A stretch of DNA of 64,000 nucleotides from Streptomyces aurantiacus (GCF_027107535.1 NZ_CP114283.1:5146001-5210000), one strand, 5' to 3'; counted from the first letter of the stretch, positions 43,146 to 52,485 are shown. Translations and numbers: made by a program. The notes: generated from the letters alone by a model not told the origin.

Positions 43146-43748
43146 TCAACGTTCCGGACGTGATGGTGGAGCGGATCGGCCCTCGCTCATGCGCAGGATC
43201 AAGGTGACCGCGTCCTCCGAGCGGGTTCCGGGAGTGAGGACTTCCTGCAGGAGGAGGCCGCGAATCGCGGCAATGGTGACGCTGGCCACCTCCCGCGCTT
43301 CCTTCGCGTCGAGCCCTTCGCGTTCCGCGAGTGAGGACAGCATCGCGGTCAGGTCGTCGATCGACTCCACAAACTCACGGAAGTCCTCGGGGCGGTACAC
43401 GGCCAGTCCGACGACGTGGAAGAAGCCGCGGACACGCGACAGCTGCTCCGACCGGGTGTAAGTACGCCAGATCGCCACGACGAAATCGTCGAAAGTGCCC
43501 TGCTGGGCGGCCTCCAGAAGTACCTCGTTGTCACGGGAGCGCTGAGCCGTGAGCATGGCGGCCAAGACGCCCGCGAGCGACCCGAAGTGGTAGCGCAACA
43601 GGGCGTGGCTGGTCTCGATTCGGGCGGCGATCTCACGGAGCGACATCTCCGGCGGGGGAAGGGCCTCACCAAAGGCGTCGAGAAGCCGTGCCAGGAGTCG
43701 TTCGCGCGCGCTGCCGTTGCGTTGGGAGGTTGACAGGATCACTCCCAC
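43146..43748 (-). CDS. TetR-family regulator
   Basis: A 200-aa protein; helix-turn-helix MSLREIAARIETSHALLRYH near residues 35-54, then a helical ligand domain. The GTG start at 43748 is only 45 bases from the divergent amidohydrolase start. In that gap TTTATCCATTGGAAAAG holds a short CCA-T-TGG dyad that could be an operator. It probably controls both the amidohydrolase operon and itself. Confidence 0.82.
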   Translation of the reverse strand: MGVILSTSQRNGSARERLLARLLDAFGEALPPPEMSLREIAARIETSHALLRYHFGSLAGVLAAMLTAQRSRDNEVLLEAAQQGTFDDFVVAIWRTYTRSEQLSRVRGFFHVVGLAVYRPEDFREFVESIDDLTAMLSSLAEREGLDAKEAREVASVTIAAIRGLLLQEVLTPGTRSEDAVTLILRMSEGRSAPPSRPER

Positions 43749-43793
43749 AGTTTATCCATTGGAAAAGACGGATGCAACGGCGGAGGATCGACG

Positions 43794-45020
43794 ATGGGAC
43801 CTGCTCATGTGGTCGGCGCGATGGTCATCGACGGATCAGGGCGCGACCCCAGCAGCCTCGATCTCACGATCGAGAACGGCCGTATCACCCGACTCGGCGC
43901 CTCCAGCGCGCACGGCGAGCGTCTCGATGCCGAGGGATTGACGATGACGCCCGGCCTGATCGACGCTCACGTCCACCTGGGCCTGTCGAGCCCGATCCAG
44001 CCGCACTTCTCGTTTCAGATCAGCGCCGCCGAGATCGCGGCGGACATCTTCGCCACAGCCGGTGCGACACTCGACGCCGGCTTCACCACCGTTCGCGACA
44101 CCGGCGGAATCGACGGCGGTCTCGTCACCGCCATCGCGAAGGGCAAGGTCAGAGGGCCGCGTGTCCTGTCGTGCGGACCTGTTCAGTGCCAGATCGGCGG
44201 GCACGGCTACTACGGAGCCGCATGGGAACCCACCGAGCTGTGGAGCAGCCACCACATCCCGGGCCTGTGCGCCCTGTCGATGATGGCGGGCAACGCGGAC
44301 GAGCTGCGGCACAACGTCCGCGAAGCGTTCCGTCGCGGAGCCTCCTTCCTCAAGCTCTGCGTGACCGGCGGAGTGGTGAGCGGACATGATCAACTGAGCG
44401 ACACCCAGTTCACCGTCGAAGAGATCGCTGTCGCAGTTCAAGAAGCTGCGGCACGGAACACCTATGTGACCGTCCACGCCCACAACAACGAGGGCATACG
44501 CAATGCGGTCGAGGCCGGGGTGCGCTGTGTCGAGCACGGCACTGGCCTCGACGAATCCACAGCGGCCCTGATGGCCGCTCGCGAGGTTGCCCTCGTGCCC
44601 ACGTTCGCTGTCGTCGAGCAGCTGCTGCACGACACCGCCGGAGCCGGTCTCGGCGAGTCGACCCGCGACCGGGCCAAGGGCGCACGCGAGCAGATGACGC
44701 ATGCGCTCGCTGTCGCCAAGCACGCCGGAGTACGGATCGGGCTGGGTTCCGATCTCATCGGTCCGGCCCAGGACCGTCGCTGCAAGGAACTCAGCCTGCG
44801 CGCAGCCCTCGAGACGCCGATGGAAGCGCTCGTGGCGGCGACCCGGACCAACGCCGAGATCCTCGGCCTGTCCGGCCAGGTGGGTGTCATCACTCCCGGC
44901 GCGCAGGCAGACCTCGTTCTGTGGAACGGCAATCCGCTCGAAGACCCAAAACTGTTCTCCGACCCCACCAACGCCGTCCTCGTCATCCAGGCCGGCCAGA
45001 TCGTAAAGGACCTCAGATGA
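43794..45020 (+). CDS. Metal-dependent amidohydrolase (imidazolonepropionase/prolidase-like)
   Basis: A 408-aa TIM-barrel hydrolase. Metal ligands are visible in order: DAHVHLG, the Lys in ASFLKLCVTGG, His in VTVHAHNN, His in VEHGTGL and Asp in IGLGSDL. The small beta-domain that frames the barrel is present at both ends (AMVIDGSG..., GAQADLVLWNGNP). It hydrolyses a cyclic amide or a dipeptide-like substrate. ATG 43794 follows GGAGGA. The stop overlaps the esterase start (ATGA), so both are made together. Confidence 0.88.
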   Translation: MGPAHVVGAMVIDGSGRDPSSLDLTIENGRITRLGASSAHGERLDAEGLTMTPGLIDAHVHLGLSSPIQPHFSFQISAAEIAADIFATAGATLDAGFTTVRDTGGIDGGLVTAIAKGKVRGPRVLSCGPVQCQIGGHGYYGAAWEPTELWSSHHIPGLCALSMMAGNADELRHNVREAFRRGASFLKLCVTGGVVSGHDQLSDTQFTVEEIAVAVQEAAARNTYVTVHAHNNEGIRNAVEAGVRCVEHGTGLDESTAALMAAREVALVPTFAVVEQLLHDTAGAGLGESTRDRAKGAREQMTHALAVAKHAGVRIGLGSDLIGPAQDRRCKELSLRAALETPMEALVAATRTNAEILGLSGQVGVITPGAQADLVLWNGNPLEDPKLFSDPTNAVLVIQAGQIVKDLR

Positions 45021-45871
45021 GCACCATGTGGCAGGGCTGCCTCCCCCACACCAACTACTTCGAGATGCGCTCCAGCGGTGGGCACGACTACGGTGTCTGG
45101 GTCACCACACCACCGCACTACGACCCTGCCGCAGCGCCGGCGCCTGCCGTGTACGTGCTCGATGGCAACTGGGCCGTGGGCATGACCGCCCCGCTCATCA
45201 TCACGCAACTGGACCCCATGCAGTCGATTCAGCCCTACGTCCAAGTCAGCGTGGGGTACGCGGGCGAGGAAGCAGAGCACTGGGAGCGGTTGCGCAACCG
45301 CGACCTCGTGCCGCCCGGTGAACCCATCGCGAAGGAGTTCATCGATGCGGTGGAAATGGAGGTCGAAAGGGGGGTGACGACTCGCGAGCAAGCCGACGCC
45401 TACCTCGCTGAATTGAGCAACAGCCGCGGGGACATGTTCCTGAACTTCCTCACCGACGACCTGCACCCGCGGATCGAACGCGACTACGGCACAGCCCCGA
45501 GCGGTCACGGCCTCTTCGGCTACTCCTACGGCGGACTCTTCAGTCTCTACGCCTGGCTCACGAAGAGCACCTTCTTCGAGAGCATCGGCGCGGGCAGCCC
45601 CGGCATTGTCAATGCGGACAGTCAGGTCTTCGCTCGGCTCGAAGCCATGGGTGACACCCTGCCCGACACCAAGCTGCACGTGACCTTCAACGAGCAGGAG
45701 ATCCTCGGAGACCTGGCGGTCTACCAGAACCTCACGAAGAACACGGCCACGTTCCTTCACCGTCTCACCTCACGCGGCGGATCCGTCACCAGCGCACTCA
45801 TGCACGAAACGCACGTGACCGGGCTGCAGGCATCGTTCCTCAGCTACCTCAGGACCTGCCGTGCCCAGTGA
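45017..45871 (+). CDS. Esterase of the Fes/IroE-like alpha/beta hydrolase family
   Basis: A 284-aa hydrolase coupled to the amidohydrolase by ATGA. VYVLDGNWAVGMTAPL is the typical oxyanion segment; the nucleophile elbow GLFGYSYGGLFSLYAWL has Ser in GYSYGG; the catalytic His is likely in ALMHETHVTG. No signal peptide. It probably cleaves an ester of the same substrate handled by the amidohydrolase and oxidases nearby. Confidence 0.85.
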   Translation: MSTMWQGCLPHTNYFEMRSSGGHDYGVWVTTPPHYDPAAAPAPAVYVLDGNWAVGMTAPLIITQLDPMQSIQPYVQVSVGYAGEEAEHWERLRNRDLVPPGEPIAKEFIDAVEMEVERGVTTREQADAYLAELSNSRGDMFLNFLTDDLHPRIERDYGTAPSGHGLFGYSYGGLFSLYAWLTKSTFFESIGAGSPGIVNADSQVFARLEAMGDTLPDTKLHVTFNEQEILGDLAVYQNLTKNTATFLHRLTSRGGSVTSALMHETHVTGLQASFLSYLRTCRAQ

Positions 45872-45930
45872 GCCGGACGCCGCGGCTCGTCTTCCGTCCC
45901 ATGTGAGTCGACTTCTCTGGAGGCGTGCGG

Positions 45931-46770
45931 GTGGCCGAGCGTGACTTCGTCAGCACGACGCCCCCTGCCGTGGGTATCGCCGAAGTGCTCAGTCGACGGC
46001 TGCCCGCCGGCCGGGTGGTGACTGATCCGGACATCGTCGCCGGTCTCTCGCACGACCAGACGGTGTGGGCGCCTGTTGGCCGAGCGGTGGCCCTCGTGCG
46101 CGCCAAGAGCACCGACGAGGTCCAGGCCGTGGTGCGTGCGTGCCTGGAGCAAGGAGTCCCGTTGGTTGCACGCGGCGCCGGTACCAGACTGTCGGGGGGC
46201 GCCAATGCCGTCGAAGGAAGCGTGATCCTCGCGCTGGACGGCATGGATCGGGTGCTGGAGGTCGACGAGCTGGAGCACCTCGCCGTCGTACAGCCCGGTG
46301 TGGTCAACGACGACCTCCGCGCCCATGTAGCGGCGCTCGGCCTTGTGGTACCCGCCTGACCCCGCTAGTTCGCCCTGGTCGACCATTGGTGGAAATGTCG
46401 CGACGAACGCTGGCGGAGTGTGTTGCGTCAAGTACGGCGTCACACGCGACTATGTCCTCGGTTTGGAGGTCGTGACCGGCACGGGCGAGGTGGTCCGGCT
46501 CGGACGCCGTACGTCGAAGGGGGTCGCCGGCCACGACCTTGTGGGCCTCATGGTGGGTGCCGAGGGCACTCTTGGTGTCGTCACCGAGATCACGGTCCGG
46601 CTGCGACGCCTGCCTCCGGTCGGCGTGACCGTCGTCGGCTACTTCGACAGCGTAGGGCAGGCCGGTGACGCGATGCGTGCGACGGCTGCCGCCGGGCTGC
46701 GGCCGGCCGCGCTGGAACTCGTCGACCGGCACTGTCTGCGCGCGGTCGATGCCTGGAAGAACATGGGCCT
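45931..46770 (+). pseudogene. GlcD-like FAD-linked oxidase, N-terminal part (frameshifted, IS110-split)
   Basis: Starts at a GTG with TGGAGG about 9 bases upstream. The FAD-binding domain is clear (VVRACLEQGVPLVARGAGTR, LSGGANAVEGSVILALDGMD). Near 46343 the sense moves one frame (WYPPDPASSPWSTIGGNVAT follows from LGL), so one base is extra. The second frame continues GVTRDYVLGLEVVTGTGEVV to DRHCLRAVDAWKNMGL, where the IS110 element begins. The gene would encode an oxidase of a 2-hydroxy acid. Confidence 0.85.
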
Positions 46771-47014
46771 AATCAGTTCGGGGAGTCGGCCGTGCGGCAG
46801 ACTCCGGGTGGTAGCCGACGGTGGGTGAGCACTCATTGGGCTTGGACTTTCGAGTCCTGCTGAAAGACCGTGCCCCTGCCGTTCGGCCCGGAGAGTTGAT
46901 CGCTACTGGGATGTCGTGCCTGCCGCACCTCGGCGTGAGCACTGCTTGATTAGGTCGCTGATAGTTCTCCGGCAGGCTGCTGCAGTTGATCGGTACCGGA
47001 GTGCGGGAGGACCA
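46771..47014 (+). ncRNA. Candidate bridge-RNA region of the second IS110 element
   Basis: The 244 non-coding bases between the upstream end and the transposase start match in position and size the region that encodes the bridge RNA in IS110-group elements. They are rich in short inverted repeats. Loop positions were not determined. Confidence 0.45.
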
Positions 47015-48238
47015 TTGCGACTGTTCGTCGGGGATGACTGGGCCGAAGACCACCACGACATCGAGCTGATGGACTCGGCCGGGCGGCGGCTGGCTAAGGC
47101 GCGGTTGCCCGAAGGGGTGGCCGGGATGAGCCGGCTGCACGCGTTGGTGGGTGAAGCGGTGGGAGAGGGCGCCGATACGGCCGAGGTCGTTGTGGGGATC
47201 GAAACCGACCGTGGTCCGTGGGTACGTGCCCTGGTCACGGCCGGGTATACGGTGCTGGCCGTCAACCCGCTGCAGGCCGCCCGGTTCCGTGACCGGCTTG
47301 CGGTGTCGGGGGCCAAGAGCGATCCGGGCGATGCGCATGTGCTGGCCGACATGGTCCGTACCCACAGCCACGAGCTGCGGCCCGTTGCCGGGGACAGCGC
47401 CCAGGCCGAAGCGGTCAAGGTGGTCACCCGCACCCACAAGACGCTGATCTGGGAGCGCACCCGGCACACTCAACGACTGCGGCACGCATTGCGCGACTAC
47501 TTCCCCGCAGCACTGGCCGCCTTCGAGGACCTGGACGCCGCCGACACCCTGGAACTGCTCGGCAAGGCGCCTACTCCCGCCCAGGCTGCGAAGCTCACGG
47601 CGGGGCAGATCAGTGCCGCACTCAAGCGCGCCCACCGAAAGAACGTGACCGCCAAGGCGAAGGCCATCCAGGGGGCGCTGCGTGAGCAACACCTCGGCCA
47701 GCCCGAGGAAGTAGCCGCCGCCTACGCCGCGTCCATCACCGCGCTCATAGCGGTCCTGGCCACGCTGAATACCCAAATCAAGACCCTGCAAGGGCAGGTC
47801 GAGGCGCATTTTGGCCGGCACCCGGCCGCTGAGATCCTCCTGTCCCAGCCCGGAATGGGAGTCGTCCTCGGTGCCCGGGTGCTCGCAGAATTCGGCGACG
47901 ACCCCGACCGCTACGCCAGCGCCAAGGCCCGCAAGAACTACGCCGGCACCTCCCCGATCACCCGCGCCTCCGGCAAGAAGAAGGTCGCCCTGGCGCGCTA
48001 CGTCCACAACGACCGGCTCATCGATGCCCTGCTCACTCAGGCATTCGGCACCTTGCGCTACTCGCCCAACGCCTACGCCTACTACCAGCGACAACGCGCC
48101 CGCGGCGCCGGCCACAACGCCGCCTTGCGCCAAGTCGCCAACCGCCTCGTCGGCATCCTCCACGGGTGCCTCAAAACCGGCACCCTCTACGACGAGGCAA
48201 CCGCCTGGTCGCATCACGCGGAACTGGCTACGAGTTGA
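47015..48238 (+). CDS. IS110-family transposase
   Basis: A 407-aa recombinase. A TTG at 47015 with GGGAGG 6 bases upstream gives the family N-terminus RLFVGDDWAEDHHDIEL. DEDD residues lie in VGDDWAEDHH, VVGIETDRGP and KSDPGDAHVLADM. The C-terminal domain has SQPGMGVVLGARVLAEFGDD and the Ser region SPITRASGKKKVAL. The frame is open to 46916, but that part lies in the non-coding end. Complete and possibly active. Confidence 0.92.
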   Translation: MRLFVGDDWAEDHHDIELMDSAGRRLAKARLPEGVAGMSRLHALVGEAVGEGADTAEVVVGIETDRGPWVRALVTAGYTVLAVNPLQAARFRDRLAVSGAKSDPGDAHVLADMVRTHSHELRPVAGDSAQAEAVKVVTRTHKTLIWERTRHTQRLRHALRDYFPAALAAFEDLDAADTLELLGKAPTPAQAAKLTAGQISAALKRAHRKNVTAKAKAIQGALREQHLGQPEEVAAAYAASITALIAVLATLNTQIKTLQGQVEAHFGRHPAAEILLSQPGMGVVLGARVLAEFGDDPDRYASAKARKNYAGTSPITRASGKKKVALARYVHNDRLIDALLTQAFGTLRYSPNAYAYYQRQRARGAGHNAALRQVANRLVGILHGCLKTGTLYDEATAWSHHAELATS

Positions 48239-48258
48239 CATCTACGCTCCTGGGATGT

Positions 48259-48837
48259 CTTTCAGCCGAGGCGGACGTGGTCCTCCTGGCCCGTTTCGAC
48301 GATGATGGCCGCGCCGCCGAGGAGGGCGCCCGCCGGCTGGTCGACTGCTTCCGCGGGGCCGGCTCGACTTGGGCGGACCGGTCGGACACAGAGGAAGAGG
48401 CCGAGATGCTCTTCGCGGCCCGCCGGCTGGCCTTCCCTGCGCTCGAGCGGCTGGGGCCGGTCCTCACGGAGGACGTCTGTGTGCCCATCGGAGCGGTGGC
48501 GGAGATGCTGGCCCGCATCGACCGGACCGCGGAGAGGCACCGGATCACCATCGCCAACATCGCACACGTCGGCGACGGCAACCTGCATCCGCTGCTTGTG
48601 ACGGAACACGGTGACGCGGCGGCTCAGGTCCGGGCCCGTGCGGCGTTCGACGACATCATCGCGGACGCCCTTGAATTGGGCGGCACGGTGACTGGTGAGC
48701 ACGGTGTGGGACTGCTCAAGCGGCCCGGTCTCACCCGTGAACTCGGCCCGGCCGTCCTGGAGATGCATCGCGCGGTGAAGCGCGCTCTCGACCCGGCCGG
48801 GATTCTCAATCCCGGCAAAGTTTTCGGGCCTGCATGA
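48259..48837 (+). pseudogene. GlcD-like FAD-linked oxidase, C-terminal part
   Basis: Continues from the CT junction: SAEADVVLLARFDDDG, LFAARRLAFPALERLGPVLT, EDVCVPIGAVAEMLARI, then the conserved end IANIAHVGDGNLHPLLV, GGTVTGEHGVGLLKR and LDPAGILNPGKVF. This C-terminal FAD-oxidase domain is intact. It lacks a start of its own unless translation begins at a GTG within. Confidence 0.85.
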
Positions 48838-49094
48838 TCCCTTGGCCAAGTACGGGCTCCAGCTTCAGGGCCATCGCATAAGGCGTGTCTGCGGTTGCAG
48901 AGCGAGCACCTCCCGATCGCCATGTCGACGCCGACCACCGCCCTGTGATCGCGAAGGCGCCTCGGGCACGACCCGCTGGAACGGTTCCCCCCACTCATCC
49001 GGCACCAGCCGCCCGCCCTCGAGAGTGCGGCCGCAGGGCGGCGGAACGCAGGGCCCTCAGAAACCGGCGGGTCGGGCGGCAGGTCGAAGGCCCG

Positions 49095-49270
49095 GCCTCT
49101 CCGCAGAGGAAGATCACCTCGATCCACACCTTGGCCCGGGACGAGGACATCGCTGCGGCGGTGACCACCGACTTCCTCAAGTGTCCGACGGTGGCAGCCA
49201 AGGTCCCCGACCAGGACAAGGTCCGGCCGGTGGAAGAGTTCACGCGGGATGGTCACCAGCGGGTCGCGCG
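49095..49270 (+). pseudogene. DUF6192-like fragment
   Basis: A frame reads KITSIHTLARDEDIAAAVTT then DFLKCPTVAAKVPDQDK, resembling the DUF6192 proteins of Streptomyces mobile elements. No start, and the rest of the protein is missing. The 48838-49094 interval before it shows nothing recognisable. Confidence 0.45.
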
Positions 49271-49292
49271 GTCCGCGCCGGCTCAGAAGCGG

Positions 49293-50129
49293 TCAGACAG
49301 TCCAGGTGCCCTGTGAGGCGATGTCACGGGCGTAGTGGGAGAAGTCCCGGGCCGGCCGGCCGAGCACGCGCTCCACGTCGTTGGTGAATGAGGCGAGATT
49401 GCCCGAGCGCAGTGGTTCGTACGCGCTGGTCAGCATGTGTATCCATTCCTCGGGCACGCCCTGTGCGCGTTGTTCGTCCGCGTAGGTCTGCGGGTCGACG
49501 GGCACGTAGCGGATGGTGCGGCCGGTGGCCTTCGCGATCTCTTCGACTGTGTCTGCGAAGGACATCAGGCGGGGGCCGGTCAGTTCGTAGTGCTGCCCGG
49601 TGTGTCCGTCCTCGGTCAGGGCGGCGACCGCTACCTCGGCAATGTCCTGGGCGTCGATGAACGCGTCTTGGCCGTCCCCGGCCGGCAGGCGCACTTCGTC
49701 GCTCAGGACGGGATCGAGCAGGAAGTCCTCGCTGAAGTTCTGGAAGAACCAGCGCAGCCGCAGCACCGTCCATTCCAGGCCCGCGTCGCCCAGCGCCCGC
49801 TCGGCGGCCAGGACATGTTCCTGGTCCAGGCCCCCGTTCCCGGGCACGGACAGCAGCACGGCGCGGCGGACTCCGGCCTCGGCGGCCTGCCGGGTGAACG
49901 CGGCGATGTCCCGGGCTGCCTCGAGGCTGCCGAGGTCCGGGGCGACCAGATACACGCCGGTCGCCCCCTGTAGCGCCGGTTCCCAGGTGGTGCGGTCCGC
50001 CCAGTCGAAGCGCACCGCACCGGTACGGGACGCTGCCCGTGCCGTCACGCCCCGCTCTTCGAGTAGCCGCAGCACTCGGCGGCCGGTCTTGCCCGTACCG
50101 CCCGTCACCAGAATCGTCTTGTCACTCAT
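49293..50129 (-). CDS. NmrA-like NAD(P)-binding protein
   Basis: A 278-aa atypical SDR. The N-terminus KTILVTGGTGKTGRRVLRLL holds the GGTGxxG site; VLRLRWFFQNFSEDFL and AFIDAQDIAEVAVAALTEDG are typical of NmrA/azoreductase-like proteins. Complete, cytosolic. It is divergent from an AraC-family gene (81 bases apart), a common pairing in Streptomyces where the regulator controls the reductase. Confidence 0.87.
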   Translation of the reverse strand: MSDKTILVTGGTGKTGRRVLRLLEERGVTARAASRTGAVRFDWADRTTWEPALQGATGVYLVAPDLGSLEAARDIAAFTRQAAEAGVRRAVLLSVPGNGGLDQEHVLAAERALGDAGLEWTVLRLRWFFQNFSEDFLLDPVLSDEVRLPAGDGQDAFIDAQDIAEVAVAALTEDGHTGQHYELTGPRLMSFADTVEEIAKATGRTIRYVPVDPQTYADEQRAQGVPEEWIHMLTSAYEPLRSGNLASFTNDVERVLGRPARDFSHYARDIASQGTWTV

Positions 50130-50211
50130 GTCACCGAGCCAACCAGCCACCCGCGGCCACAGCCATGGCGAGCGCTCTCGCGTCCATACGCATTCGTCTA
50201 CGCTGACCAGC

Positions 50212-51171
50212 ATGGACCTCCTGACTCCGGGCAGCGGAGACCCCCTGACGGACCTGCTGAACAGCGTGCGGACCACCGGGGCGATCATCAGCCGCTCCTC
50301 CCTCTCAGGGGCATGGGCGCTGCGTTTCGAGGACGGCTCACCGATGGCCCTGACCGCGCTCCTGCGCGGCGCTGCCTGGGTGATTCCTCAGGGAGGCGAG
50401 CCGGTACGGCTCGGTGCAGGAGATGTCGCGGTGCTCAGCGGCGGCGCACCCTATGTGATCGCGGACGACCCGGCCACCGAACCCGACGTGGTCGTCGGGC
50501 CAGGAGGCCGCTGCACGTCCGTAAGCGGTGGGGAGGTGTCTGTCCCGCACGGGGTGGAGGGGTGGGGTACGGCCCAGCCGGAGGGCACCGTGCTGGTCAA
50601 CGGCTTGTACACCACGGCCGGTGGTATACCCGGCCGCCTGCGTGCGGCGCTTCCGCCGCTCGCAGCCGTCCAGGCAGGGCAGAACGACTGCCCCACCAGC
50701 TCCCAGGCGCTCGAGAACGCCACCCGCAAAGCCCCGGGCCAGCAGGTCCTGCTGGACCGGATGCTGGACCTGATGCTCATCACCGCGCTGCGCGCGTGGT
50801 TCACACGCCTCGGCGCCCCGGTGCCCGGCTGGTACCGCGCCCACAGCGACCCGGTGGTCGGAACAGCGCTGCGACTGCTGCATGCCGACCCCGCCCACCC
50901 GTGGACAGTCGAAACGCTGGCCGCCAGGACGGGAGCCTCCCGGGCCGCCCTGGCCCGACGCTTTACCGAACTGCTGGGCCAGCCCCCGATGACCTACCTG
51001 CGCCAGCAGCGGATCGCTCTGGCCGCCGACCTGCTGCGCGAGCCCGGCACAACGATCGGCGCGGTGGCCGCCCGTGTCGGCTTCTCCAACGCTTTCGCCC
51101 TCAGTACCGCGTTCAAGAAGGAACGGGGCATCAGCCCGAGCGACCACCGCACGGGCACGGCCGCCGGCTGA
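50212..51171 (+). CDS. AraC-family regulator with cupin_6 sensor domain
   Basis: A 319-aa activator. The N-terminal cupin domain (LLRGAAWVIPQGGEPVRLGA, GDVAVLSGGAPYVI) binds a ligand. The C-terminus has two helix-turn-helix units: WTVETLAARTGASRAALARR and GAVAARVGFSNAFALSTAFK. It most likely activates the divergent NmrA-like gene. ATG 50212. Confidence 0.9.
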   Translation: MDLLTPGSGDPLTDLLNSVRTTGAIISRSSLSGAWALRFEDGSPMALTALLRGAAWVIPQGGEPVRLGAGDVAVLSGGAPYVIADDPATEPDVVVGPGGRCTSVSGGEVSVPHGVEGWGTAQPEGTVLVNGLYTTAGGIPGRLRAALPPLAAVQAGQNDCPTSSQALENATRKAPGQQVLLDRMLDLMLITALRAWFTRLGAPVPGWYRAHSDPVVGTALRLLHADPAHPWTVETLAARTGASRAALARRFTELLGQPPMTYLRQQRIALAADLLREPGTTIGAVAARVGFSNAFALSTAFKKERGISPSDHRTGTAAG

Positions 51172-51283
51172 CTCCCGGCCCAGCCAGCCGCCCCGGTCCA
51201 GCGAAGTCAGCTGAACCCCCTCCACCCTCGACACGACCCGGCACCGGCAACCGGCCAGACACAGCACAGGGCCGCCACGCCGA

Positions 51284-51804
51284 TCAGCTGACCGGCTCCC
51301 GGAAAACGCCGATCGCGGTGCGCACCTCCTGCGCACGTTCCCACTCGCCGTGCCATGCCCTGTCGTAGCTACGGAAGCGCCGGGACACCAGCGTGTCAGC
51401 GACGTCCGTGACGGCCTCGGGTGTCGCGTACACGCGGTGCAGGGCGGTGAGCGGACCGAGCGGGAGCGCCGCCTCTCCCCCGGTGCGGAGCAGGGTGTGG
51501 GACCAGCCGGTGTCTTCCCGCCAGGTGAGCCGGAGGCCGCCCGGGCCGACGCGGCGGGACGCATCCCAGGCCAGCACCAGATACATGAGCTCGTTGTAGG
51601 CACAACCGGTGCGTTCCACGCGGACGGTGCCCGGCGGAATGCCCTGGTCGGTGAGGGCCTGGTCGGTGAGGGCCTGGTCGGTGACGGCCTGGGCATAGGG
51701 CCAGTGCGGCAGCAGGCCGGGATCCAGGAGCCCGGGCGGGCGGAGCTTGCAGTCCTCGGCAGCGGCAGTCAGGGACGGCAGCCCCGCGCCTTCCCCGCGG
51801 AGGG
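51284..51804 (-). pseudogene. DUF6292 protein, probably N-terminally truncated, with ALTDQ repeats
   Basis: The C-terminal domain (ERTGCAYNELMYLVLAWDAS, GPGGLRLTWREDTGWSHTLL, EWERAQEVRTAIGVFREP) matches DUF6292. Upstream in the same frame are three repeats of Ala-Leu/Val-Thr-Asp-Gln from a 15-bp tandem repeat at 51642-51686. The frame opens at 51804 after a TGA without a usable ATG; a GTG at 51619 could start a 111-aa product. It follows the adenylate kinase and overlaps its 3' end. Confidence 0.5.
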
Positions 51805-52485
51805 GTCAACAACTCGACGCGCCGGAGGCATCGACCTGGCCTGGCCGATCGCGACCAGCGCGCGGTCCAGGATTTCCTGGACCTGGCCGAGGGCCGAGAT
51901 CGTGGTCACCAGGCCCTGAGCTTGGTAGTGGTCCACGACCGGCGCCGTCTCGCTGCGATAGACCTCCAGTCGTTTACGAACGGTTGTCTCGCGGTCGTCA
52001 TCGCGCTGGTACAGCTCACCACCGCAGACGTCACAGGCTCCTGCCACTTCAGGCGGGCTGTAGTCGACATGGAAAATGTGTTCGCGGTCCTGACGGCACA
52101 ACCGTCGTCCAGCGATCCGCCTGACCACCTGGGCCTCGGGAATCTCCAGGTCTAGCACGGCGTCCAGTCTCGACTTCGAGTCGGCCAGGATGCCGTCCAG
52201 CGCCTCCGCCTGGGCAAGATTGCGGGGGAAGCCGTCCAGCAGGAATCCGCCCTCGGTGTCCCGACGGGCAAGGCGCTCTTTGACCACCCCGATGGTGACC
52301 TCGTCCGGCGCCAGAAGGCCGGCGCGTATGTGCGTGTGGGCGTTGTGCCCGAGCTCGGTGCCCTGGTCGATGTGCTCACGGAACAGGTCACCTGTGGAAA
52401 TGTGCTGGATCGACAGATGCGCGGCAAGGCGCACTGCCTGCGTGCCCTTGCCAGCTCCGGGCGGCCCGATCAGGAGGATGCGCAT
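51769..52485 (-). CDS. adk: Adenylate kinase, accessory copy
   Basis: Transfers phosphate between ATP and AMP. The P-loop GPPGAGKGTQ is at 7-16, the AMP site has HISTGDLFREH and DGFPRNLAQAEAL, and the lid carries the zinc-type cysteines (RRLCRQD ... GACDVCGGELYQRDDD). The length of 238 aa exceeds the usual 215-220 because of a C-terminal tail. The housekeeping adk lies in the ribosomal-protein region of Streptomyces chromosomes, which is not here, so this is a second copy in accessory DNA. Confidence 0.88.
   Translation of the reverse strand: MRILLIGPPGAGKGTQAVRLAAHLSIQHISTGDLFREHIDQGTELGHNAHTHIRAGLLAPDEVTIGVVKERLARRDTEGGFLLDGFPRNLAQAEALDGILADSKSRLDAVLDLEIPEAQVVRRIAGRRLCRQDREHIFHVDYSPPEVAGACDVCGGELYQRDDDRETTVRKRLEVYRSETAPVVDHYQAQGLVTTISALGQVQEILDRALVAIGQARSMPPARRVVDPSAGKARGCRP

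Larger units (their letters stand above)
46771..48258 (+). mobile_element. IS110-family element inserted in the glcD-like gene
   Basis: Core dinucleotide CT on both sides (46769-46770 and 48259-48260). Removing the element and one CT joins GGC-CT to T-TCA and restores KNMGLSAEADVV of the oxidase. The upstream end begins AATCAG and the downstream end is GGATGT, the same termini as the IS110 at 27-29 kb. Length is 1,488 bp. Confidence 0.87.

Noticed and set aside
46769..48241. 490-codon leftward ORF across the IS110 element
   Set aside because: Antisense to the IS110 transposase and crosses both element borders.
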